Shown here: piece by piece, positions 23,201-31,811 of the stretch
Position numbering within the stretch: the first letter of the stretch is position 1
How the letters are laid out: each line of letters starts with the position of its first letter
Origin: CAZSSM01 sp964609385
Lineage (GTDB): Bacteria; Planctomycetota; Planctomycetia; Isosphaerales; Isosphaeraceae
Assembly: GCA_964609385.1 (NCBI GenBank)
Contig: CAZSSM010000077.1
Span: 1 to 31,811, forward strand
DNA: 31,811 nucleotides
Direction: 5' to 3'
Notes under the pieces: generated by a model
What the model saw: only the letters and a program-made list of their open reading frames with translations
Database searches by the model: none
Told to the model about the DNA's origin: nothing
Position numbers and translations under genes: made by a program

Positions 23201-25693
23201 GCCTGAGGGGTCGAAGACTTCTAGATCGTAGTCAGTGCCGGCTTTGGCGTCGTATTGGCCGTCGGTGACCTCGCGGACGACCCCCTTGAGTTGGACGATC
23301 TGGCCGGGCCGATAAGCTGACCGGTCGGTGTAGAGCAGGGCGCGAGGGGCTAAGCCTTGTGCAACACGGTCGGGTCGATTGACAGCGGTCCCAGCAATGT
23401 GTTCGTCGTTCAGGACCAGGTAGCGGAGCCTTTTCGAGTCGCCAACCTCGGTCTCATCCCAGTCGATCAGCAACACACCGTCGTTGCCGGTGCGCCCCTC
23501 GTGGACGATCCTCTGGCCGTCGGAGACCAAGATTCGCGCGTTGGCCACACCGGTCCGCTCGACCATGTTTTGAACGAAAATCAGGCCTTGATCGCGTGAG
23601 CTTTTGACGATCGCATCGATGTCGGTGCCGATTACCAAGGTCGTCGCCTGGAGATTGGTCTGGTCGGTGACCTTGACGACCCAAACGCCCGGCACCACCA
23701 CGTCGTCGGGAAGCTCATACGTCTCCTCGATCGGCTTGTAGCGGGCGTATCCTGGCACATCGACGGTCCACTCAGCGTCGGGCGCGACCAGACCGATATC
23801 GAGCGCCTCGACGCCCTGGATGGTCCCCTTGGCGCGGAAGTACGTCTCAGGGTTGAGCTTGTAGGCGGTGAAGGTCAAGGTCTCGATGTTTCGGCTGTTG
23901 ATTTCGAGGGCAGCCGACTCGTCGGAGCGGACCAGGCCGGGGGTGACCACGGTCAGTTGCTCGGTCTGCATGATCTGAAGGCGTTTCCGCGCCTCCGAGG
24001 TCCAGGGCTCGACGTTGATCTCGCGATAGGTCTCGATGGCCAGTTCCAGATCTCCCTCGCCCCCCCGATCCTCGTAGATCCGGGCCGTCTCGAAGGTCGC
24101 TCGGGCCGCCTCGACGCCGCCTGGGAACCGACTCAGTAACGGCTGCCAAGCCTGGATCGCTTCGGTGTCTTTCTCTTCGGAAACAAAAGAAATACCAATT
24201 GCGAAAAGGATCTCGGACACGCGTGCGTCGAGCGGATAACCTTCGAGGAACCGACGCCAAATCCGTCGCGCCTCCTCGTAGTCCTCCCGGTTCCTTGCGT
24301 CGGCCGCTTTAGCGAGGATCACGTCAGGCACTCGCCGTCGAGCATCCCCGTTACGCGGGCCGTCCGGGAACCGACGCACATAGGTTTCGAAGGCGTCGAT
24401 CGCCTCGTCGAATTGGTTCTGGGCGGCGAGAATCTCGCTGATCTGGAAGGTGGTGGCCATCTCCAACTCAGCGCGTTCGGCGCGCGAGGCCTCGACAACC
24501 TCGTAGCCTTCGCCGTTGAGGAAGGCGCGGAAGGCGGAGAGGGCCTCCTCGGACCGACCTTCGTTGGTGAAGCGGATACCGATCAGGTAGGCGGCGCGGA
24601 CCGCCTCAGGGCTTGACGGGTAAGCTTCCAGAAATGTCCGGATCGAACGGACGGTGCGATCGATGGGGGCTGATCGTAGCATGCTGTGGGTAGCGATCGC
24701 GCCTAGGGTCCAGCGTCGGATCGTGTCGGCCTCCACGCCCCGATCGTCCTCCAGATCACGGACCAGGTCCAGCCACTCGTAGACGTCCGGCGACCCCGTG
24801 CTGGCGGCTACGGTCTGACCGAAGCGATACCGCGCCTCCAGGATGTGAGCGCCTTCAGGGTAGGACTCGACATACTCTTGGAAGAAACCGCGAGCATTTT
24901 GCTCCTGGACCCGTTGGGTGGTCCGGCCGAGCAGGAATAAGAGCTGTGCCTGGAGCGATTCGCCCTTGGCCAGTTCGCGGGCGCGTCGGAGCAGGTCGCC
25001 GGCGGCTCCAAGGTCGGGTTGATCCAGGCTCGATTCCGGGTCGGCCAACCGCAGAGCGAAGTCGCGATAGATCCGCGCGAGGTCGTCCTTGCGTTCGTCG
25101 CTGAGCAGGGACTCAGTCAAGGTGGCAGCCAAGGCCTCGGCGGCCCGATAGTCGCGGTCTTGCAGGAAGACTTCGGCCAGCTCGAATTGGATCATCCGCG
25201 TCCATGGACCTTGGTCATCGTCAGTGATCGCTGCTTCCAGCGATCGACGTGCCGCCTCGAGATCACCCTCCAACCGATGGGCGCGGCCCTCGATGTAGCG
25301 GAGATAGGCGATCTCGGACGGGCTAGATTCGGCCGCCTCGTCGCCCTGACCTTCCGGCTCGTCTTGGTCATCCTGGGGCTCTTGGATGGATCGGATCCGG
25401 GCGGTGATGGCCTTTCGAGCGGTAGGGTAGTCACGCGCCTGCATTGCCTCAACGATCTCACTGGGCAGTACCGGCACCACCGGCGCGATCGCCGAGGTCG
25501 GTTCGGGCAGCGTAGGACCCTCCTCCAAGGTCGGGCCGACCTGAGGCACGATCGACGCGTCGACCCGTGCCTCGGCCGGGATTAAGGGCATCGACAGGTC
25601 TTGGGCCCGCGTCGACGGGACCGACGCACACCACAATACCCAAGCAGTGACCAACCAGGTGACACATTGGAGTGGAAGACAGGGGCGGTTCAC
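17240..25693 (-). CDS. Giant secreted alpha-2-macroglobulin-like protein with two TPR arrays, no thioester
   Basis: 2817 aa from GTG 25693, chosen because AAAGGA (25702-25707) is 8 bases upstream and residues 10-30 then form a signal peptide. Order: TPR-like repeats (~50-575); macroglobulin (MG) strands (~578-780); MG2 with the RSAYRPGQIVQLKGVVRE signature (~786); further MG domains to ~1240; a Gly/Arg/Ser-rich low-complexity insert (~1250-1465); the alpha-2-macroglobulin core starting YWNPSVITDSDGKATVTF (~1470); an alpha/alpha-toroid region (~1680-1960); a second TPR array (~2190-2530); an Asp-rich linker; a second MG-like block (~2570-2760); a charged helical tail. The thioester GCxEQ is missing: the expected place reads YPLPRRVN (~1682). 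Bacterial relatives are periplasmic protease traps or envelope factors such as YfaS and MagD. No pbpC neighbour is present. Confidence 0.9.
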   Translation of the reverse strand: MNRPCLPLQCVTWLVTAWVLWCASVPSTRAQDLSMPLIPAEARVDASIVPQVGPTLEEGPTLPEPTSAIAPVVPVLPSEIVEAMQARDYPTARKAITARIRSIQEPQDDQDEPEGQGDEAAESSPSEIAYLRYIEGRAHRLEGDLEAARRSLEAAITDDDQGPWTRMIQFELAEVFLQDRDYRAAEALAATLTESLLSDERKDDLARIYRDFALRLADPESSLDQPDLGAAGDLLRRARELAKGESLQAQLLFLLGRTTQRVQEQNARGFFQEYVESYPEGAHILEARYRFGQTVAASTGSPDVYEWLDLVRDLEDDRGVEADTIRRWTLGAIATHSMLRSAPIDRTVRSIRTFLEAYPSSPEAVRAAYLIGIRFTNEGRSEEALSAFRAFLNGEGYEVVEASRAERAELEMATTFQISEILAAQNQFDEAIDAFETYVRRFPDGPRNGDARRRVPDVILAKAADARNREDYEEARRIWRRFLEGYPLDARVSEILFAIGISFVSEEKDTEAIQAWQPLLSRFPGGVEAARATFETARIYEDRGGEGDLELAIETYREINVEPWTSEARKRLQIMQTEQLTVVTPGLVRSDESAALEINSRNIETLTFTAYKLNPETYFRAKGTIQGVEALDIGLVAPDAEWTVDVPGYARYKPIEETYELPDDVVVPGVWVVKVTDQTNLQATTLVIGTDIDAIVKSSRDQGLIFVQNMVERTGVANARILVSDGQRIVHEGRTGNDGVLLIDWDETEVGDSKRLRYLVLNDEHIAGTAVNRPDRVAQGLAPRALLYTDRSAYRPGQIVQLKGVVREVTDGQYDAKAGTDYDLEVFDPSGRRLFERMVTLSDYGTFAEELVLDPTSTLGSYRIRLTRPGLDGVEFNGSFEVQTYQLAKINLTLETDRTVYYYGETIEIEAVARYQYGTPLADRPIEVVLPNGRRLSGFTDDEGKYSFEIDRDQQGQGVGFTATTTIGVMATLPQDSVQTALTLAIAREGYSIALATDRDVYLDDETFTLHSTTLDALGEPVGRDLQIAVLKQVRQGRRTAQRQVSEATLTTDDETGRGQVDLTIDDDEGGSYVLQARGTDRFGNTIVQTRSLTVSGTEDPNRLRILTDRTQYKVGETAEVTLVSRDERDGPALITWEADRILRYRIVPLTPGQNTLTWEVDGPQFPNFTLGATRMSGTRYDETRLDLNVVRDLRVTVATQQDAVGPGDEVTVEVTTTDQLGQPVAAEITLALIDEALLRIYGDSTPQIGPFFYGQERQGSFEESSSNTFVYKPTTVPVAQALVEERERLELIEAEIASRAEVADALERSQSRDLAISDGFARESLSREFDADKPASPSASEEFYEMELGQAQGAARPRSRFSAPNDPSYGMDGAMADELAEVRRGRGGFGGGALLGGQPLGRSPMGGVMLQLQDGESGGYGFGIGLESGRRMRLRAESSPAQTIDYFASTDVAGTGENDKNRVTPRQQYVETAYWNPSVITDSDGKATVTFRAPTALSKYRFLAKGTTGSDTMVGQTTASLSVRKRFFVDLIAPTILTEGDSGRIRAEIHHLDDVDGTIEVTLEAYAGGRQEVYPQTIEVDGAGVERLLFEPFEVPEADVVQLTLKASMGDQADELTIEVPVRPWGIQAFATSSGTEENDRTISVRLPQARGGYRNPELLLTIAPSLQRQVIELAVGPEIYPLPRRVNMVILPVPQPTTITKASRLLAATAALEYLQQINQTESPDAVRLRRYASSLTSTLVAKQNDDGGWPAILGTAERGNGRSLGRTSAQVVWALAEAEGQGLLADRGVLDRGVAFVAGHLNRLSPSQTDDRAEALYALSTRGAAGFEQANSLNRVRTSLSNRALAHLALTFANLGRPELGREVLNVLVPRGVAEPGAGDSTSWEPGAEVESSIGSTVGTTARVALALARLQPDSPALQSAIAWLEAHRFCAGWSPESTRGPAVAALSAYYAEAVTADDRYRLTVQVNGEEVLNREFDAENRGEAVVVPRRFLRPGAENTVRFDIEGRGTFGYSALLTGFTRDFTPYQNRNGRLFYVQDRRYEPAQPVFEGQTLATGFNSVQPPYRTFRNLASQVALGDRVRVTLDAYTTYRRVTQTDRVLVIEEPHPSGTTIVDGSVQSNALYHTVGDGLLTLYYESGQSPGTVTYELVGFEPGNYRALPTRIRDAYDRGSFHLGKPGALRVLPPGEESTDEYRPTPDELLARGQLLFDQGRLLEAAEPLEELFTSYPLKAEVQARAAGMLLDIFIAHYDARKVVRYFEVVKQRAPERIIPFDQIRVVGRAYRDLGEFERAYLIWIATAEASYIEDAQLGQTLQDRGRRLEGVALLLDLWRQYPGLESIRSDAFGLSQLLAQYATQASQDRELRRALIRAEVTRPQLWLQAIRLDRALIAQAPTTPIADEISLAVLGSYLELEDFDRVVDLARQGASLYPESPFLDSFQFSEALGRFNLSQYDRAIEVARTIAEAVYEDENGSGRPSPNKFEALYILGQIYDARRELARAVEYYERVRDRFTDADDAIDALTGKALTLPEVTVVRPPADPDSPAEVAGLRSVGIGPIQDDEGDDDDADTPSGIDPTITLTHRNVGRVGVTVYPVDLQRLYLTRRNLDRIAGIDLAGITPLVKTELDLGDDLRIDEATTEISLPIEEEGAYLVMVRGGALDASGIVLVSPLEIQVLEEPGAGRVRLTVRDVRTDRPASRVQVKVIGSNDLEFRSGVTDLRGVYTAEGLNGVVSAVARRGTDQYAFYRGETPVGQDQSLPARGQQVELEAAPTPNEPALEQNLRMLNNANQLQQIDRLQQRIRDYRKGVEAQKAY

Positions 25694-26107
25694 GTGGAGG
25701 ATCCTTTGTCTGAGGACGGACGGTGAACCCGCCGCGCATCGGGTCCACACCGAGGCGGTTCGGGCCAGGCACCAAGGGAGGGAGAGGGCAAATGGACGTC
25801 GCTACGACGACACCCACGTTGATCAGGACGGCCTTGCGACCACCCGCGACAACGTTCGGAACAATGTCACGCGAAGGGGAACGGGCCTCCGTGACCCGGT
25901 TCGGGTACGGTCCAGCCTACCTTGGACGCGTGTCGAGGTCGATGAGTTCCCCGATCCTCGGCCGAACCTCAGCTCATGCCCAGCTTCCAGTACCGGACGA
26001 GACCTTAGGGTGACGAAGCTCTCAATCAGGTGTATCGGAATTTTTTGATATGCATTGATTAATAGCGGTAGAATGATCTGTTTTGGGTGTTGCTCGAAGT
26101 CGAACCG
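25694..26107. other. Gap upstream of the macroglobulin gene
   Basis: These 414 bases lie between two minus-strand genes. I see no credible gene; short + frames have no ribosome binding site. The segment should hold the macroglobulin promoter if it is not cotranscribed with the LRR gene. The stretch around 26035-26085 is AT-rich and is a possible terminator or promoter zone, but no clear -35/-10 pair was recognised. Confidence 0.45.
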
Positions 26108-26935
26108 TTACCATTTGTCGTGACGAAACGCTTGAAGCCCCCAGAGACGTTTGGATCGTTGGATGACGGTTCGCCCCTCGGGACCGATCGGGTTGCCCCG
26201 GAGGTCCAGGTTCTTGAGGAGTGGCATCGCCTTCGACCAGGCCAGGGCCTTGGCGCCGGGGTTGCCGATCTGGTTCCCGGTCAGCTTAAGCGTCTCCAGG
26301 TCGTGGAGGATTTGGGAGTCGGCTAACACATCAATTCCAGGGTCGCCGATCTGGTTGCAAGCCAGGATGAGGCCCCGCAGACAGGCGAAGACCTCGGACG
26401 TGGCGATCGTCTCGACGCCAGCGTTCCCGATCGCATTCGAGCCGAGATCGAGGAGCGTGAGGTTAGGCAGTTCTCCACTGGACGCCAAAGCCATAACACC
26501 TTCGTATCCGATCCGTTGTCCAGCGAAACTGAGTGACTCGATCGGCAATGCTTGGAGGGCACGGAAGGTTTCCCGGAGGTACGCACGGTGCGGCAGGTTG
26601 ACTAACTGGATTGCTAACGGCGCATCTTTGTGAGCCTGGAGCGTCCGGAATGTTCGCCCGGGCTGGACGAGTTCCAGGCGGGTCAGAACCAATTCGATCA
26701 GCGGGTTGTTGGGCAGGGTGATCTCAGACCGGGACGTCGAACGGACGTGGATTTTGTTCGGGGTGAGCCGGCCCTCGGCCAGGTCTCGGAGGACTGTCGA
26801 GGCGAACAGTTCGCCGGCCTCGAAAAGCCAATCAGCAACCATCAGCAACGCTTCGATCGTCTCGGGCCGTCGCGGATGGGACGTGTCGATGACCTCGGCC
26901 AACTCCTTGCGAAATTCCTCGTCGTCGCGGATCAT
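26108..26935 (-). CDS. Leucine-rich-repeat protein (ribonuclease-inhibitor type) with a TIGR02996-like head
   Basis: 275 aa from ATG 26935, chosen because GAGGA (26945-26949) is 9 bases upstream; two longer in-frame starts (26992, 27016) lack one. The head contains ALLMVADWLFEAGELFASTV, resembling the TIGR02996 repeat-companion domain (core ADWLxExGD) that planctomycetes place before LRRs. From ~residue 140, LRRs of ~24-28 residues follow, with consensus LxxLxLxxNxIGxxGxxxLA: LTLLDLGSNAIGNAGVETIA, LRGLILACNQIGDPGIDVLA, LETLKLTGNQIGNPGAKALA, LKNLDLRGNPIGPEGRTVI. No signal peptide or membrane segment is seen, so it is probably a cytoplasmic protein-binding module with unknown partner. It lies upstream of the macroglobulin gene on the same strand but 414 bp away. 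Confidence 0.82.
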   Translation of the reverse strand: MIRDDEEFRKELAEVIDTSHPRRPETIEALLMVADWLFEAGELFASTVLRDLAEGRLTPNKIHVRSTSRSEITLPNNPLIELVLTRLELVQPGRTFRTLQAHKDAPLAIQLVNLPHRAYLRETFRALQALPIESLSFAGQRIGYEGVMALASSGELPNLTLLDLGSNAIGNAGVETIATSEVFACLRGLILACNQIGDPGIDVLADSQILHDLETLKLTGNQIGNPGAKALAWSKAMPLLKNLDLRGNPIGPEGRTVIQRSKRLWGLQAFRHDKW

Positions 26936-27509
26936 CGTTAAGCGTCCTCGATTGATGCTGTGACGCAGTTCTGATCGATCTCCCTCGGCCATCGCAGTAC
27001 TGACGAGACGAGTCATCCCCGCGCTCTAGCCCACCATTCGAGCCGGCCAGGAAGAGTCGGTCGCCGTCGAGTCTCCGGGGTAGCTTGTATGTCACGACCA
27101 GCGCGTTCCCAGGAAGCGACTTATGTCGGCTGCCACGATGGGCTCAAGGCATGGACACGCGGGGAACTCTGATGGATCGCGCAGACCCGGGTGATCCCAG
27201 GATCGCTCGGCTTGCGCAGTCGATTTCGAACCCGCTCCGATCCCGAAGCGGGTTGGCCTCGTCGATATCGTCTTGTCGATCGAGAGGTTCGGTACCCCTA
27301 GTTACGATCACGACATCCTTGTCCCGAAGAGACAATGCCTATCGCGCGCACTCCCCCGACTGACCTCGAGGAACGACGCGACGTGGACGATTGATTAGCC
27401 GTATAGGCGTGGCTTGGGACTGCTTCTTACAGCGAAGCAGAACCCAGAAGCCGGTCTCACCAAGGCGCTTACTCGAGGCTGACGTCCCATAATAAGTCGA
27501 AGCGAGCAT
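26936..27509. other. 574-bp gap with several hairpins and no recognisable gene
   Basis: Short frames exist on both strands but none has a family match or ribosome binding site. Hairpins seen are AACCCGCT (27229-27236) with AGCGGGTT (27247-27254), and CTGCTTC (27420-27426) with GAAGCAG (27434-27440), the latter extended by TGGG/CCCA at 27415-27418 and 27443-27446. The second lies 64 bp past the acs stop and may terminate it. The rest could hold a degraded gene or a small RNA. Confidence 0.5.
27415..27446 (-). terminator. Hairpin downstream of acs, candidate terminator
   Basis: A stem of 7 bp (CTGCTTC/GAAGCAG) with a 7-nt loop is extended by 4 bp (TGGG/CCCA) across a 1x2 internal loop. It begins 64 bases beyond the acetyl-CoA synthetase stop on the minus strand. 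No T-run follows. Confidence 0.4.
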
Positions 27510-29480
<1,971 letters not shown>

Positions 29481-29715
29481 GCGCAGCGCTCCGTGGCATT
29501 GGGGAACAGACGTTGAACCGCTCCCATGCTTCCCGAGGAAACTCAGGGATACTTATGTGCTGGTGAACGCCAACGTTATGTATCGGGATGACCGAATCGA
29601 ATCGGTTCCCAGGCCTCGGGCGTTCGAACAGGGCCGGGTTTGTCTCGGGTCGAGGGAATAAGCTCGATCCTACGAGACGCCGATGAGGGGGTCAATCAAG
29701 TGATCGGCAGTCGTT

Positions 29716-31248
29716 TCAGGCGGCCACCGACGACCCGTCACGTTGAGCCAAGGAATCGGCCAATGCTTCAATGGCTCGACGCGCCGAGCCGATGCAGTCG
29801 GGCACGCCGACGCCCGTGAACGCGCTGCCGGTCAACACCAGGTCGGGCCAGCTTCGCACCCGATCGATGATCGCTGCGACGCGGTCGAGGTGGCCGAGGG
29901 TGTACTGAGGCATCGCTCGGGCGTGCCGATCGACCTGTACCAAGCGGGGTTCCCCTCTGGCTCCCAGCAGTGATCGCAGCTCGGCCCGGACGATCCGGAC
30001 CAGCTCCTCATCGTCGTGTTCGAAGAGTTCGGGCTGGGTGGCGCCGCCGAGAAATGTCCGGATCACGACCGACTTTTCGGGGGCGCGTCGGGGGAACTTA
30101 ACGCTCAGGAACGAGGCCGCCAGGATCGATCGCCCCTCGCGTTGGGGAACGACAACACCGAACCCGTCCAACGGGTGGGCGATCTGATCGCGGTCGAAGG
30201 CCAAGCTCACGATGGCTGAGGAAGCGTAAGGGATCTCGCGGAGCATGGTGGCCAAGTCGGGGTCGAACCCGTCGACCAATCGTGCTGAGGCGTGGGCCTC
30301 GGTGGCCAGGACCAGGGCGTCAGCTTCGAGTTGGGGGCCATCGCGTAGTTCGACCAGCCAGGGGCGCACATGATCTTGATTGTGGGAAACGCCGGTCCCT
30401 CGAGTGATCCGCCGGACCGGGCTGTTGAGCCGGATGGTGCCTCCGGGCAGCGCCTGGGCAATGGCCCGAGGCAGGGTTTCCATGCCCTCAGTCAGGCTCG
30501 CGAAGAGTCCGTAGCGGGCACCGGTTCCAGAGGGATCGGGGCCGGAGCGGAATGCCGAAGCAGCTTGCTGTTGTTTGGCTTGTCGAAGACCACCGCGGAT
30601 CAGGCCACCATGCTGCCGTTCCATCTCCAGGAACCGCGGCAGGGTCGCCCGCAAGCTGAGATCGCGAGGATCGGCCGTGTAGATGCCACCGACCAGCGGC
30701 TGGACTAAGCGCTCCAAAGCCTCGCAACCTAAGCGTCGACGGACGAACGAAGCCAAGCTCTCGTCAGCGTCGGAGGACGCGGTCCGAGGCGGCAACAGAT
30801 AGTCCATGAATAGTCGGAGTTTACCCCAGGGCGATAGAATCGGCGTTCGCAACAGCGGTCCGATCTTGCGTGGGGCCATCAAGACGAACCCCTCGGGAAT
30901 CGGATACAGCCGGCCGTCCCGAACGACGAAAGAGCGACGGTGACCCGCGTCGGGACTAATTAGCTGTTCTGCCAAGCCGAGTTCATGGCACAGCTCGATA
31001 GCGGGAGGCTTGTCGGTGATGAACGAGTCGGCGCCGCCCTCGATCGTGAAGCCGTCCCGAACCGTCGTCCAGATCGCTCCACCGACTCGGTCAGTGGCTT
31101 CCAATAAAACCACCTCCAACCAGGGAGGCGTCTTCGATTTCGAGGCCTGTATAGCCTGATAAGCTGCCGACAAACCACTCAGGCCACCACCAATAACGAT
31201 CAACCGGCGTGTTGGTGATTGGGCCGCTCCGACCGACGTCAGGGACAT
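29716..31248 (-). CDS. hemY: Oxygen-dependent protoporphyrinogen oxidase (HemY type)
   Basis: 510 aa from ATG 31248, chosen because GAGGAA (31256-31261) is 7 bases upstream; a longer frame from 31278 lacks a site. It oxidises protoporphyrinogen IX to protoporphyrin IX in haem synthesis using FAD and O2, at the membrane surface. The N-terminus has the FAD dinucleotide motif VIGGGLSGLSAAYQ, then VVLLEATDRVGGAIWTT and GFTIEGGADSFITDKP. Mid-protein is RLVQPLVGGIYTADPRDLSL, a diagnostic HemY/PPOX block, and the C-terminus has VLTGSAFTGVGVPDCIGSA, the FAD-closing motif. Length fits the family (~460-510). NCBI names such proteins hemG or hemY; this is not the flavodoxin-like HemG of E. coli. No other haem gene is adjacent. 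The start is preceded by a structured, AT-rich leader region. Confidence 0.94.
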   Translation of the reverse strand: MSLTSVGAAQSPTRRLIVIGGGLSGLSAAYQAIQASKSKTPPWLEVVLLEATDRVGGAIWTTVRDGFTIEGGADSFITDKPPAIELCHELGLAEQLISPDAGHRRSFVVRDGRLYPIPEGFVLMAPRKIGPLLRTPILSPWGKLRLFMDYLLPPRTASSDADESLASFVRRRLGCEALERLVQPLVGGIYTADPRDLSLRATLPRFLEMERQHGGLIRGGLRQAKQQQAASAFRSGPDPSGTGARYGLFASLTEGMETLPRAIAQALPGGTIRLNSPVRRITRGTGVSHNQDHVRPWLVELRDGPQLEADALVLATEAHASARLVDGFDPDLATMLREIPYASSAIVSLAFDRDQIAHPLDGFGVVVPQREGRSILAASFLSVKFPRRAPEKSVVIRTFLGGATQPELFEHDDEELVRIVRAELRSLLGARGEPRLVQVDRHARAMPQYTLGHLDRVAAIIDRVRSWPDLVLTGSAFTGVGVPDCIGSARRAIEALADSLAQRDGSSVAA

Positions 31249-31811
31249 GAAGCACTTCCTCATATAGTACGCATGCACTTACACCGCCGAGATCACCATA
31301 GGACCGGAGGCCTTGGAATTATCTCGGTCGACTGTTTCGAAGCTTAACAAAGATGGTTGAGCCTTATGATGCAAAACAACTCACCAAGAAAAGTTCGCTC
31401 AGACAGACGATCGAATAGTTCTTCATAGACACGTCTCTTCTTTAGGATCCGAGCTGAAAGTCGTTGGAGCTGCGGAAACTGCTACGCAGTTTGAACTAAA
31501 TCTGTAAATGCAGACGTATCAAAAAGGCCTCACGCAGTTCGACGAAGCTTTGCAGGTCTGCCTAATGTAAAGGTACTGAAAGTACCTTTTCCGTCAAACC
31601 CCCCAAGGCTCGACACGACCGCAGTCAATGTTTCCCAAAGAGAAGAGAGAATGACCCGAAGTGTAGATCGACCATGCGTCTAGAATCGGAGAGGAGAGAA
31701 TCGAAACCCTCCCCCACCTTCGGGAATCATCTTTTCCTCATTAAGGTAGACTCGTTCGTCGTGTCGTCCCACTGGGTTTCCTCTTCCTTAATCTCCGACT
31801 GGGGTTCCACT
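31249..31811. other. AT-richer non-coding region upstream of hemY with clustered hairpins
   Basis: No gene is supported in these 563 bases to the window edge, and base composition is visibly more AT-rich than the coding parts. It should contain the hemY promoter near 31260-31400, but no clear elements were identified. The hairpin cluster at 31476-31589 is listed separately. The far end (31700-31811) is pyrimidine-rich and unrecognised. Confidence 0.5.
31476..31589 (+). ncRNA. Hairpin cluster, possible structured RNA or UTR element
   Basis: Three perfect stems occur within 114 bases: AAACTGC (31476-31482) with GCAGTTT (31486-31492) and a 3-nt loop; GCAGAC (31510-31515) with GTCTGC (31556-31561), enclosing 40 nt; and AAAGGTACT (31569-31577) with AGTACCTTT (31581-31589), a 9-bp stem with GAA loop followed by another T. 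On + this could be a small RNA ending in a terminator-like hairpin. On - it would be an upstream element about 230-340 bases before hemY. It matches no RNA family I can recognise. Confidence 0.3.

Overview
The window reads as chromosomal DNA of a planctomycete, most likely from the Isosphaeraceae (Isosphaera/Tautonia/Singulisphaera-like). That is an inference from gene families: a DUF1501 protein with a twin-arginine leader, a NIPSNAP protein, an isochorismatase-ThuA fusion, an M81 (MlrC) protein, a leucine-rich-repeat protein with a TIGR02996-like head, a surface protein starting with a planctomycete-type ExR-x-LL leader and carrying cohesin/dockerin modules, and high-GC codon use with long antisense shadow ORFs. 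I see no rRNA, tRNA, CRISPR array, insertion sequence or prophage.

Layout. 2-1444 (+): 3' part of a DUF1501 protein. 1787-2590 (+): a small membrane protein with the layout of a KirBac-type potassium channel but no selectivity filter. 2722-4170 (+): PhoX-type alkaline phosphatase. It converges, across a 12-bp hairpin, on a minus-strand pair: a Tat-exported Gfo/Idh/MocA-like protein (7208-5952) followed 43 bp later by a secreted isochorismatase-ThuA fusion (5908-4283). Divergent from that pair are an M81/MlrC metallohydrolase (7400-8899) and a secreted NIPSNAP protein (9066-9527). Next on + come a PLP-dependent serine/threonine dehydratase (9852-10859), a choice-of-anchor-M/cohesin/dockerin surface protein (11157-13583), an RdgC-like protein (13972-15126), and an AcuI/YhdH-type reductase closely followed by an RraA-family protein (15402-17113).

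The right half is on the minus strand. It is dominated by one giant gene (25693-17240, 2817 aa) encoding a secreted alpha-2-macroglobulin-like protein. Upstream of it lie an LRR protein (26935-26108), acetyl-CoA synthetase (29480-27510) and a HemY-type protoporphyrinogen oxidase (31248-29716). The last ~560 bp are AT-richer, have no convincing gene, and hold a cluster of strong hairpins.

Working together. Exported or envelope proteins dominate (DUF1501, PhoX, Gfo/Idh-like, isochorismatase-ThuA, NIPSNAP, choice-of-anchor M, macroglobulin), while the cytoplasmic genes are single metabolic enzymes. The most unusual object is the giant macroglobulin. It has two separate TPR arrays, a low-complexity bait-like insert, an alpha/alpha-toroid region with no thioester Cys-Gln motif, and a C-terminal module that appears to repeat an N-terminal one. 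The filter-less KirBac-like protein and several intergenic palindromes are the other points worth checking.
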